In this document: one piece after another, positions 1 through 6,278 of the stretch
How positions within the stretch are numbered: position 1 is the stretch's first letter
Layout: each line of letters begins with the position of its first letter
NCBI GenBank assembly: GCA_947483545.1
Contig: CANKNP010000267.1
Location: 1 to 7,548 of the forward strand
DNA from: Deltaproteobacteria bacterium
Lineage (GTDB): Bacteria > Myxococcota > UBA796 > SXON01
Reading direction: 5' to 3'
Length of the DNA stretch: 7,548 nt
Program-made: the position numbers and the translations under genes
The notes under the pieces: generated by a model
Told to the model about the DNA's origin: nothing
Databases searched by the model: none
The model's input: the letters and a program-made list of their open reading frames with translations, nothing else

Positions 1-366
1 GGGGGTCGTCGCCTCGCCCGGTCCGAGCACTACGCCGTCCAGCCAGGGTTCGGCGAGGCAGGCGGCGAAGTGGATGCTCGGGAAGTAGCCGCCCCACCAG
101 ATCCGGAGGTGCGGATGACGCGCCTTCAGCCCGCGACAAGCAGGCACCGCCGCCCTCAGCTGCGGCCCCGGCATGACCGTGACGAACAGCACGGCGTCGC
201 GCTCAGCGCAGGCGCGCTCCAAGGCGGCGGCGGCGTCAGGATCGACGTTCTCGTCGATGAGCGTCCACGGCACATCTCGGGGGACCACCCGGGCGAGGGC
301 CAGCAACGAGAGCGGCAAGCGCCGGTGGGACTTCTGCGCGCGAGGGTTGTAGAGCACGAGCTTCAC
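1..366 (-). CDS. B12-binding-domain radical SAM protein, N-terminal part (truncated by the window edge)
   Basis: Reading leftward from a GTG at 366-364 gives 122 codons open to the window edge. The product begins MKLVLYNPRAQK and has the alternating beta/alpha pattern of an N-terminal cobalamin-binding (Rossmann-like) domain. Recognisable pieces are a first strand KLVLYNPR, PLSLLALARVV (the usual 'P-L-gLa-la' helix), the strand LIDENVD, the strand AVLFVTVM, then RIWWGGYFPSIHF and GVVLGPGEAT. The last two match the GG-x-(hydrophobic) and G-x-GE positions that precede the radical SAM core in this superfamily. No DxHxxG cobalamin motif is seen, which is usual for radical SAM B12 domains. The CX3CX2C cluster would lie beyond the left edge, so assignment to the radical SAM superfamily is inferred from this domain. 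The start overlaps the methyltransferase stop by 4 nt (GTGA) and has GAGG 8 nt upstream, so translational coupling is likely. Substrate unknown. Confidence 0.82.
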   Translation of the reverse strand, partial: MKLVLYNPRAQKSHRRLPLSLLALARVVPRDVPWTLIDENVDPDAAAALERACAERDAVLFVTVMPGPQLRAAVPACRGLKARHPHLRIWWGGYFPSIHFAACLAEPWLDGVVLGPGEATTP

Positions 367-1118
367 GGGCGCCGCCTCATCACGCAGATTGTGTGGTCGC
401 CCATGCCCCGCAAGAGCGGGAGCCCAGCGACGCGGGCATCCCAACGGCGAAGGGCCCTGCTGCCGGCGTGCAGGTCTGGCGCCGGCTGGAGCACCCCGAG
501 GGCGTGAACCGACTCCAGCGTGAAAGCTGGCAAAGCACGTGCCAGATCCCCCGGGGTCCACCAGCGCACCTGTACCGAGCCGGCGCCGAGCCGCACCTCC
601 GAAGCGCGCCGCCTCGCGAGGGAACGAAAACGCCCCGTACCCGCCAGGAGTACGCTCTCCGCGAGCGCGAATGGGCCCATGACCACCAGGACCGCGGGGG
701 CCCCTGGCCCCAGGCGGAGGGCAAGCCCCTCCCCGAACGCCTCCAACCTGCCGAGGCAGTTGAGCGCCCCAAAGTTGGAGAGCGCAGCGTCGAAAGCGCC
801 GAGTCCGTGGTACGCAGCGAGGCCTTCGGCGGCGACCTCCATGACCTCTGCGCCCCGGGCGCGGGCCACGGCCGCCATGCCCGGCGATGGCTCGGCGACC
901 ACCACCCGGAACCCGGCAGCCGTCAGCGCCATCGCATCGATGCCGGTGCCGCCGCCCACGTCGAGCACACGACATCCTGCCGGAAAGCTGTCGATGCAGC
1001 GCGCAAAGACGCGCGCACGCCAGTTTTGCGCGGTAGGATGGTTCTCCCAGGCGCCGTAGGCTGGCGCGTGCCGGTCAAAGGCATGCAAAGTGGCTGGGGG
1101 AGAGGGCCGGTAGGGCAC
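363..1118 (-). CDS. Class I SAM-dependent methyltransferase
   Basis: A 251-residue protein with a Rossmann-fold methyltransferase signature. Motif I is VLDVGGGTG at residues 51-59, the acidic post-I residue is E76 in VVVAEPSPGM, and the FDAALSNFGALNCL stretch (109-122) matches the motif IV region. The N-terminal FDRHAPAYGAWENHP (14-28) matches the 'FDxxAxxYDxW' lead-in of ubiquinone/malonyl-ACP-type small-molecule methyltransferases. The C-terminal GMGDHTICVMRRR matches the 'GDHfl-v-rr' end common in methyltransferases found beside radical SAM genes. It should transfer a methyl group from SAM to a small molecule or carrier-bound substrate in the cytoplasm; which one cannot be told. The GTG at 1118 is chosen because it starts just before the conserved lead-in. 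There is no clear ribosome binding site, and a TTG at 1090 (giving LHAFDRHA) is possible. It is followed with a 4-nt overlap by the B12-radical SAM gene, so the two probably act in one pathway. Confidence 0.86.
   Translation of the reverse strand: MPYRPSPPATLHAFDRHAPAYGAWENHPTAQNWRARVFARCIDSFPAGCRVLDVGGGTGIDAMALTAAGFRVVVAEPSPGMAAVARARGAEVMEVAAEGLAAYHGLGAFDAALSNFGALNCLGRLEAFGEGLALRLGPGAPAVLVVMGPFALAESVLLAGTGRFRSLARRRASEVRLGAGSVQVRWWTPGDLARALPAFTLESVHALGVLQPAPDLHAGSRALRRWDARVAGLPLLRGMGDHTICVMRRRP
375..378 (-). promoter_or_regulatory. Ribosome binding site for the 366 GTG start
   Basis: On the minus strand GAGG lies inside the last codons of the methyltransferase, 8 nt before the GTG at 366. 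It supports this GTG as the start of the downstream B12-domain protein despite the 4-nt overlap with the preceding stop codon. Confidence 0.6.
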
Positions 1119-1179
1119 GCTTGCGTGGACACGGATAGAGGGCGTTCCTTACCATACCCGACCCCTCGGAGCCTTCCCC
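1119..1179. promoter_or_regulatory. Divergent intergenic region
   Basis: This 61-bp gap separates the methyltransferase (leftward) from the Ig-repeat barrel gene (rightward), so if both starts are right it must carry both promoters or share them with the coding ends. It is somewhat less GC-rich than its surroundings (for example the stretch around 1145-1157). I found no pair of -35/-10 boxes with normal spacing: TTGCGT at 1121 and TACCAT at 1150 are 23 bp apart. The sigma-54-like GG/GC pair near 1114-1124 is wrongly spaced. Promoter assignment is by position only. Confidence 0.35.
1168..1171 (+). promoter_or_regulatory. Ribosome binding site for the Ig-repeat barrel protein
   Basis: GGAG lies 8 nt before the ATG at 1180. 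This is good Shine-Dalgarno spacing and supports that start, which also gives a clean signal peptide. Confidence 0.6.
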
Positions 1180-4100
1180 ATGTTGCGCCGCGTCGTTGCC
1201 GCTTCTATCGTCGTTCAGCTTGCTCTCGGGCTGGCCGTGGTCGTATCGCCCGAGGCTGCCCCCGGGATCGCCTGGGCGGAGCCCATCTTCGAGGGCCTTG
1301 CGGTGATCGACCTCCTTCAGCCCACTGGCATCGTCGCGGACGGCGCGACCCCCGTGGACCTGTACATCCTGGCACTCACGCCGGATGGCGGGCCGATCGC
1401 AGGTCTGAAAGGCAAACCGACCGCCTCCGCCGGTGCGACCACCGACATCGTGGACATCGGCGGGGGGCTCTACAAGTTCAGCTTCACGCCGGCCAAGAGC
1501 GACACCAAGCAGGTGATCACGCTGCAGTTCAAGTCGAAGCTGCCCACCAAAGAGCCGGTCGCACGCACGTGGACCGTGAACGTGGCCCCGCCGACCAGCT
1601 ACCAGCTCGCCGTCGCCTTGAACCCCAGCACCATCACGCTGGGCATGGACAAGACCGCCAACATGGCGCTCACGCTCTCGGGCGGCGATCGCGATGCCCT
1701 CGCCAGCGCCGATCTGCGAGCGTTTGTCTCGTCGGGTCGCGTCCAGAACGTGACGAGCCTGGGCGGCGGGCAATTCAGTGCCCTCTACACCCCGCCCTCT
1801 GTCGTCTACCCGCACCTGCTGCTCGTCACCACCGCAGACCAGCGCAACCCCGCACAGACGTACGGCCACGCGGTCGTCCCCCTGGTCGGCAAGATCGACT
1901 TCGGCGTGCAGGTCGCGCCGAACTCTCTGGTGATCATCAAGGTCGGCGGCCGGGAGTTCGGGCCGATCCAGTCCAACGCACAGGGCCTGGCGAGCGTCCC
2001 GATCGTCGTGCCCCCGGGTGCTGAGGGCGCCACCAAGGTGCAGATCGCACCGGACAAGAAGGTGACTGAGGAGCCTCTGGACCTGCTCGTCCCCGAGACA
2101 CGCCGCCTCGCGCTCTTTCCCATCGCCGCCGCCGTCCCTGCGGACGCGCGGTTCGCCGTCCCGGTCCGCACGCTCGTCGTGACCCCCGCGGGCAAGCCCG
2201 ACGAGAACGCCCTTGTCACGATCACCTCGACGGCCGGCACCGTCAGCCCGGCGCTCCACGAGGGCGGTGGTGTCTACGTGGCGACGTTCACCCCCCCCAC
2301 GAGCAACGCGAACACGCAAGTCACGCTCACCGTGAACCTGTCGAACGGCACGTCGATCCAGACCGACTCGACCACGTTGAACCTGGTGCCCGTCCGCCCC
2401 GCGAAGGTGGTCCTGAGCTCCGAGCCCGCGATCCTGTCCAGCACCGCGGATGGCTTCCGCGTGTTCGCCAAGGTCACCGCCCCGGATGGCCAGGGGCTCG
2501 GCAACCGTGCGGTGTCGTTCAGCGTGAACGGCGGCAAGCTCAAAGAGGTCAAGGACCTCCGAAACGGGGATTACCAAGCCAGCTTCTCGACCACAGGCAG
2601 CGGTCCCGTGGAGCTGTCGGCTTCTGTCGGCACGGCCTCCACCGGCAACCCCTTCTCCCGTGTCCTGCTCATCCCCGCAAAAGACCGCATCGCGAACGAC
2701 GGCCTGTCCCCGTTGCTGTTCACTGTCGCGACGGTGGATCAGTACGGCTACCCGGTTGGAAACATGGCCGTGAACTTGCGCCTTTTGAGCGGCGACGGCA
2801 CGATCCCCGCGGTCACCACCACCGGCGCGAACGGCACGGCACAGGTGTACTATACGCCCGGCCGCAAGCCCCAGACCGTCTCCGTCGAGGCGACCGCCGG
2901 GGACGCTACGGCCGCAGTCACCGTGATTCAAGCGCCCGCGAGCCTCGCGCTCCCCGACGTGCCGACGGTCGCGCCCAAGGCCATCGCGGCGATGGTGGAC
3001 GAGTGGAGCGCGGCCATCTCCCCGTTCCGCATCGAGCGCGAAGGCATGACTGGCGCTGTGCTCGCGCCGACGGTGCTGCAGGCGGAAGCTGGTACCCAGC
3101 CCTCCAAGCTCGCGGTGACGGTAGACCCCGCCACCGTCTCCCCTGGCGGAAGCGTGGTGCTCAAGCTGCAGCTTCAAACCGCGGAGGGCCGTGGCGTGGG
3201 CGGTGCACAGGTGATCTTCCTCACGTCTGCGGGCACCGTGGGTGCGTTGATCGACCTCGGAAATGGGAACTACCAGGCGCCTCTTTTCGTGCCAGCTGGC
3301 ACCACGGGGGACGTGAACGTCTCGGTAGCGACCAAGGATGGGCTGCTCTCCCAATTCATCCGAATCCCGCTCGCTGGCGCCGGGACCCCCGTCGGCCAGT
3401 CGTTCACCACCGCGCCTGACCCCTACGCGACTCAGGCCTCTGTGGAAGCGGCCGTGCCTACACCAACGGCCCCGGTCTCGACCACCAAGGTCAAGCCTGA
3501 GCGCGATCCGCCCGAAACCGGCGAGTTCCCCTGGCTGCGCGTCCGCGGCGGCTACACGATCGCCGCCTACAACTATGACCAGCAGCCGCTGGGCCAGTCC
3601 ACCGCGTTGTTCCCAGACCCCGTGCAACTGGAGGCGATGTCCCAGGGCTTTGGCCTCAACGCCCGGGTCTGGGTGCCGGGCGTTCCCTACCTGGGCGCCG
3701 AGGTGCAGGGCAAGTCCACACGCTACAGCCTTGACCCCACCGCGCTGTGCGCCGCGCTCGGCCGCCCCTGCGCCGATGTCGGCAACGTCGGGGACTGGGT
3801 CACGGACATCCGCGCCCTCGGCGTGGGTCGGTACCCGTTCGCGGCCGGCAAAAGCCAGTTCTGGGTCGGCGCCCGCGTCGGCTACGACACCAGCGACGTG
3901 CAGGCCATCCAGGCCAGCGCCACCTCCGTAGACCTCACGCAAAAGTGGATTCACTCCATGGCGGTCGGCGCGGAGCTGGGCGCGAACGTGGGGGAGCGGG
4001 TGTTCTTCCACACCGACTTCACGGAATACCTCGCGGGGGTCACCACGCCCTGGTGTACGACCTTCAACGTCGAGGGCGGCGTTGCGTTCCTGCCGAACAT

Positions 4101-4251
4101 GTACGCGAGCGTGGCGTACGACCTGTCGATCCGCAAGATCGATGTGCTCGACGACACCGACCAGAAGATCGGCGAGGTCTCCGATGTCGAGGGAGTGACG
4201 GGCGGCAACCTGCCGGTGGGGTTCACGCTGTCGCTCGGGGCGCAGTTCTGA
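1180..4251 (+). CDS. Secreted Ig-like repeat protein with C-terminal outer-membrane beta-barrel
   Basis: A 1023-residue protein. Residues 1-33 form a signal peptide: MLRR, a hydrophobic core to about residue 22, then an AWA cleavage site before E34. About seven Ig-like (invasin/Big-type) repeats follow at roughly 36-135, 141-232, 233-305 (weakest), 308-406, 407-500, 501-586 and 643-735. Most end in a recurring GGxYxaxFtP-type strand, for example GGGLYKFSFTP at 94-104, GGGVYVATFTPP at 362-373, NGDYQASF at 462-469 and NGNYQAPLFVP at 695-705. A Pro/Thr-rich linker (about 735-780) leads to a C-terminal domain (783-1023) with about ten amphipathic strands, from FPWLRVRGGYTIAAYNY to GFTLSLGAQF. The terminal Phe and alternating aromatic residues are typical of BAM-inserted barrels. 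Cys857 and Cys864 could form a loop disulfide. It probably sits in the outer membrane, with the repeats either displayed or in the periplasm. Adhesion or envelope structure is a guess; no enzyme motif is seen. Confidence 0.86.
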   Translation: MLRRVVAASIVVQLALGLAVVVSPEAAPGIAWAEPIFEGLAVIDLLQPTGIVADGATPVDLYILALTPDGGPIAGLKGKPTASAGATTDIVDIGGGLYKFSFTPAKSDTKQVITLQFKSKLPTKEPVARTWTVNVAPPTSYQLAVALNPSTITLGMDKTANMALTLSGGDRDALASADLRAFVSSGRVQNVTSLGGGQFSALYTPPSVVYPHLLLVTTADQRNPAQTYGHAVVPLVGKIDFGVQVAPNSLVIIKVGGREFGPIQSNAQGLASVPIVVPPGAEGATKVQIAPDKKVTEEPLDLLVPETRRLALFPIAAAVPADARFAVPVRTLVVTPAGKPDENALVTITSTAGTVSPALHEGGGVYVATFTPPTSNANTQVTLTVNLSNGTSIQTDSTTLNLVPVRPAKVVLSSEPAILSSTADGFRVFAKVTAPDGQGLGNRAVSFSVNGGKLKEVKDLRNGDYQASFSTTGSGPVELSASVGTASTGNPFSRVLLIPAKDRIANDGLSPLLFTVATVDQYGYPVGNMAVNLRLLSGDGTIPAVTTTGANGTAQVYYTPGRKPQTVSVEATAGDATAAVTVIQAPASLALPDVPTVAPKAIAAMVDEWSAAISPFRIEREGMTGAVLAPTVLQAEAGTQPSKLAVTVDPATVSPGGSVVLKLQLQTAEGRGVGGAQVIFLTSAGTVGALIDLGNGNYQAPLFVPAGTTGDVNVSVATKDGLLSQFIRIPLAGAGTPVGQSFTTAPDPYATQASVEAAVPTPTAPVSTTKVKPERDPPETGEFPWLRVRGGYTIAAYNYDQQPLGQSTALFPDPVQLEAMSQGFGLNARVWVPGVPYLGAEVQGKSTRYSLDPTALCAALGRPCADVGNVGDWVTDIRALGVGRYPFAAGKSQFWVGARVGYDTSDVQAIQASATSVDLTQKWIHSMAVGAELGANVGERVFFHTDFTEYLAGVTTPWCTTFNVEGGVAFLPNMYASVAYDLSIRKIDVLDDTDQKIGEVSDVEGVTGGNLPVGFTLSLGAQF

Positions 4252-4262
4252 TCCGGTAGCCC

Positions 4263-4282
4263 GCGTCGCGCCAGCGTGACGC
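4263..4282 (+). terminator. GC-rich hairpin after the barrel gene, possible terminator
   Basis: Starting 12 nt after the stop codon at 4251, GCGTCGCG and CGTGACGC can pair into an 8-bp stem (one G-T pair) around the 4-nt loop CCAG. No T-run follows, so this is not a classical intrinsic terminator. It could end or protect the 3' end of the barrel mRNA. Chance hairpins are common in DNA this GC-rich. Confidence 0.35.
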
Positions 4283-4301
4283 TCGCGGACGTAGTGGGTG
4301 C

Positions 4302-4315
4302 GGGTCCCCGGACCC
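4302..4315. repeat. GGGTCC/GGACCC inverted repeat before the radical SAM start
   Basis: GGGTCC, two C residues, then GGACCC form a perfect 6-bp inverted repeat ending 6 nt before the ATG at 4322. It occupies the place where a Shine-Dalgarno sequence would be expected, so it could be an operator half-site pair or a small mRNA hairpin affecting translation. It may also be chance. If the gene really began at the in-frame GTG at 4298, the repeat would be coding. Confidence 0.35.
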
Positions 4316-4321
4316 TGGGGT

Positions 4322-5692
4322 ATGAATCGGGCCATGCGCGTACTACTCGTTCAGGCGTTCACCGCCCTCGACATGGAGCTGGTCTACCCCCTGGGGTTGG
4401 CCTATCTGGCCGCCCACCTCGAGGAGCACGAGGTCGACATCTTCGATGTGAACCTGTACCGCGAGGCGCCGTACGAGGCGCTGGAGGCCAAGCTGCGTAG
4501 CTTTGGTCCAGAGGTCATCGGGATTTCGCTTCGCAACATGAAGGTCGGGATGCCCAACCTGCACGCCGATGACTTTGAGCCCCAACAGAAGGCGGTGGAG
4601 CTGATCAAGCGGCTGGCCCCCGCCGCCCGGATCGTCGCCGGCGGCACGGCGTTCTCGTTGTACAGCGAGACGTTCATGCGCCGAATCCCCCAGATCGACA
4701 TCGGGCTCTGGGGCGAGGGGGAGCACCGGTTCCGGGCGCTGCTGGCGAACCTGGATCACCCAGAGAAGATCAAGGGAGTGTACTACCGGGACCCCCGCGG
4801 CGAGGTGCTCTACACCGGCACACCACCCGGCGAGGACTGGAAGAACTTGAAGCATCCAAGGCGCGATCTTGTGCCCCACGAGCCGTACCTGAAGTCGAGC
4901 TTCGTGAGCGTTGGGGTGCAGGCCAAGCGCGGCTGCTCGCTGCACTGCATCCACTGTTCGGACACGTTCCTGCTGGGCCACCGCGTGCGCCAACGGGACC
5001 CGAAGGACGTCGTCGATGAGATTGAGTCGCTCGTCAAAGACTACGGCGTCCGCCAGATGTTCATGTGCGACCAGATCTTCAACATCCCGCCCGGTCACGC
5101 GATCGCGATCTGCGAGGAGATCGTTCGTCGCAAGCTCGACATCAAGTGGTCGGCGTGGTTCAACGAGCACCGCAACACGCTGCCGGACGAGCTGATGGTC
5201 TGGCTCAAGCGAGCGGGCTGCGGACTCCTGTCGTTCAGCCCCGACCATGTGGACGACCGGATGTTGAAAAACCTCGACAAGAACTTCCGCCACGAGGACA
5301 TGCTCTACACCGTGCAGGTGGCCAAGAAGCACGGCATGGACGTAGAATACAGCTTCTTCCTCAACAGTCCGGGCGAAGACCTGCGCAGCCTTTGGGCGGT
5401 GGTGAAGTTTTTGGCGCACGCCCGCTCGGAGTTGGGCCCCAACCTACGCCTGTTCACCCTGCTCATGATGCAGCCCATTCGGATCTACCCGCACACGCGG
5501 CTCCACGAATTGGCCCGCGAGACAGGCCTGGTCGACAAGGACCACGAATTGGTCGAGGGCCAATTCTGGAACCCAGGCGCGCTCCAGTACGCGGTGGCCG
5601 GCATTCAGGCGGGGGCCTCCACGCTCTATGACGCGCGCCGCCGCATTCGGGAGATGCGCGGCAACACGTTCGACTCGGTCGTGCGGGAATAG
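4322..5692 (+). CDS. B12-binding-domain radical SAM enzyme
   Basis: A 456-residue, two-domain protein. The N-terminal cobalamin-binding-type domain (about 5-150) contains MRVLLVQAF, YPLGLAYLAAHL, VIGISLRNMK, RIVAGGTAFSLYSE and IGLWGEGEHRF. It lacks DxHxxG, as is usual for B12-radical SAM proteins. The radical SAM core (about 195-400) has the cluster motif C205-S-L-H-C209-I-H-C212, which binds the [4Fe-4S] cluster that cleaves SAM. Next come the FMCDQIFN strand (247-254) and SFSPDHVDDRMLKNL at 304-318, at the place where many relatives have GxESGs. The C-terminal part contains IRIYPHT and ends near RREMRGN-like helices; length is normal for the family. It should catalyse a radical reaction such as methylation of an unactivated carbon or a rearrangement; the substrate is unknown. 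Three in-frame starts are possible: GTG 4298, ATG 4322 and ATG 4334. None has a good ribosome binding site. Family alignment favours 4322 or 4334 (MRVLLV as the first strand). It is the only plus-strand gene of this type here and converges on the operon to its right. Confidence 0.93.
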   Translation: MNRAMRVLLVQAFTALDMELVYPLGLAYLAAHLEEHEVDIFDVNLYREAPYEALEAKLRSFGPEVIGISLRNMKVGMPNLHADDFEPQQKAVELIKRLAPAARIVAGGTAFSLYSETFMRRIPQIDIGLWGEGEHRFRALLANLDHPEKIKGVYYRDPRGEVLYTGTPPGEDWKNLKHPRRDLVPHEPYLKSSFVSVGVQAKRGCSLHCIHCSDTFLLGHRVRQRDPKDVVDEIESLVKDYGVRQMFMCDQIFNIPPGHAIAICEEIVRRKLDIKWSAWFNEHRNTLPDELMVWLKRAGCGLLSFSPDHVDDRMLKNLDKNFRHEDMLYTVQVAKKHGMDVEYSFFLNSPGEDLRSLWAVVKFLAHARSELGPNLRLFTLLMMQPIRIYPHTRLHELARETGLVDKDHELVEGQFWNPGALQYAVAGIQAGASTLYDARRRIREMRGNTFDSVVRE

Positions 5693-5694
5693 GG

Positions 5695-5715
5695 CCCGCG
5701 CCCTCGCGGGGCGGG
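5695..5715. terminator. Hairpin between convergent genes, candidate bidirectional terminator
   Basis: CCCGC pairs with GCGGG, and after one bulged G, CCC pairs with GGG around the tetraloop TCGC. This gives about 8 bp of pure G-C stem, starting 3 nt after the radical SAM stop at 5692 and lying 20 nt beyond the opposite-strand stop at 5736. There is no T-run on either strand. The position between two converging genes is what makes a termination role plausible. Confidence 0.45.
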
Positions 5716-5735
5716 AGAATCGGCGACCGGCGCTG

Positions 5736-6236
5736 CTACTCCGGCTGCCGGAAGCTGATCAACACCGAGCTTGCCAACTGCCAGCGCACGATGAAGTCGT
5801 GCAGCGGCATGTGGCGATCCTCGGCGATGTCGTCCCAGGGGTTGGGGTCGAGCAGGTACACATCATCGCCCACGTCCAACACCAGGGCCCAGCGGATGGC
5901 GACGCCGCCGTTGTGCTGATCCGCGATGCCGGCCAGCATCGGCAGGGAGTTGCCGAACCGCGCGCGGCGAAGGGCAGCAACGTGGCAGTGATGGTCGCCG
6001 TCCACGACCTGCACGACCATCCGTGAGAACGCCCGGCCCAGTCCCCCTTGGAACCCGGCTTCGGATGTCAGCGCCGCAGCGAGCCGCTCCGCCGCCCCGG
6101 AGGCATCGACCGCGAGCTTCGACTCGGAGATCTCCCCGGCCAGGCAGTCAAGCTCCTTGTTCTCTACGGGCAGGCCCGCCCGCCGAAGCAGGAAGAGCGC
6201 GGTGGCGAAGGTCATCTGAGTAGCGGTGTCGGACAA
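5736..6236 (-). CDS. C39-peptidase-like protein, apparently without catalytic residues
   Basis: A 166-residue cytoplasmic-looking protein with no signal peptide or membrane segment. Its pattern follows C39-like cysteine peptidases. An N-terminal helix QMTFATALFLLRRAGLPV (7-24) stands where CGPaAlaMvLrylGlpv is expected. A middle segment, LRRARFGNSLPMLAGIA (89-105), is followed by the strand RWALVLDVGDDVYLLDPNPW (115-134), which matches 'HWvvv-gvd-d-v-l-DP'. MPLHDFIVRW (143-152) then matches the usual 'ms-eeF-rrW'. The catalytic Cys position appears to be Met8 and the His position Arg115, while the Asp of DP (D130) is kept. It may therefore bind rather than cut a peptide. An unusual HHCH cluster (82-85) could bind a metal. 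The TTG at 6236 is preferred because GGAGA lies 4 nt upstream and it puts the conserved helix at the N-terminus; a GTG at 6266 would add 10 residues. It is the last gene of the leftward operon. The fold assignment is from pattern only. Confidence 0.6.
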   Translation of the reverse strand: MSDTATQMTFATALFLLRRAGLPVENKELDCLAGEISESKLAVDASGAAERLAAALTSEAGFQGGLGRAFSRMVVQVVDGDHHCHVAALRRARFGNSLPMLAGIADQHNGGVAIRWALVLDVGDDVYLLDPNPWDDIAEDRHMPLHDFIVRWQLASSVLISFRQPE

Positions 6237-6240
6237 GGGA

Positions 6241-6245
6241 TCTCC
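6241..6245 (-). promoter_or_regulatory. Ribosome binding site deciding a TTG start
   Basis: On the minus strand GGAGA lies 4 nt before the TTG at 6236. It lies downstream of the alternative GTG at 6266 and would be inside the coding sequence if that GTG were used, which favours the TTG. This is the strongest Shine-Dalgarno match among the minus-strand genes. Confidence 0.6.
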
Positions 6246-6278
6246 AAGTGGGCGCGAAGCTATCACGGCGACGGTCGA

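Noticed and set aside
1114..1124. Sigma-54-like GG...GC elements upstream of the barrel gene
   Set aside because: Only 7 nt separate the GG and GC, whereas the -24/-12 promoter needs 10, and the flanking consensus is poor.
393..2024. A 543-codon plus-strand open frame running across the methyltransferase and into the barrel gene
   Set aside because: The product is Arg/Pro/Gly-rich shadow sequence that overlaps two genes with clear family motifs in other frames.
1276..3400. Possible DNA-level tandem repeats in the Ig-repeat region
   Set aside because: The repeats are visible only as weak protein-level patterns. No long identical nucleotide stretches recur, so this is ancient domain duplication rather than a recent repeat array.
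1075..4335. A 1086-codon open frame on the minus strand covering the whole Ig-repeat barrel gene
   Set aside because: Its product is low-complexity, rich in Arg, Gly, His and Asp, with no domain pattern. The opposite strand has a signal peptide, repeats and a barrel. Long antisense frames are expected from codon bias at this GC content.
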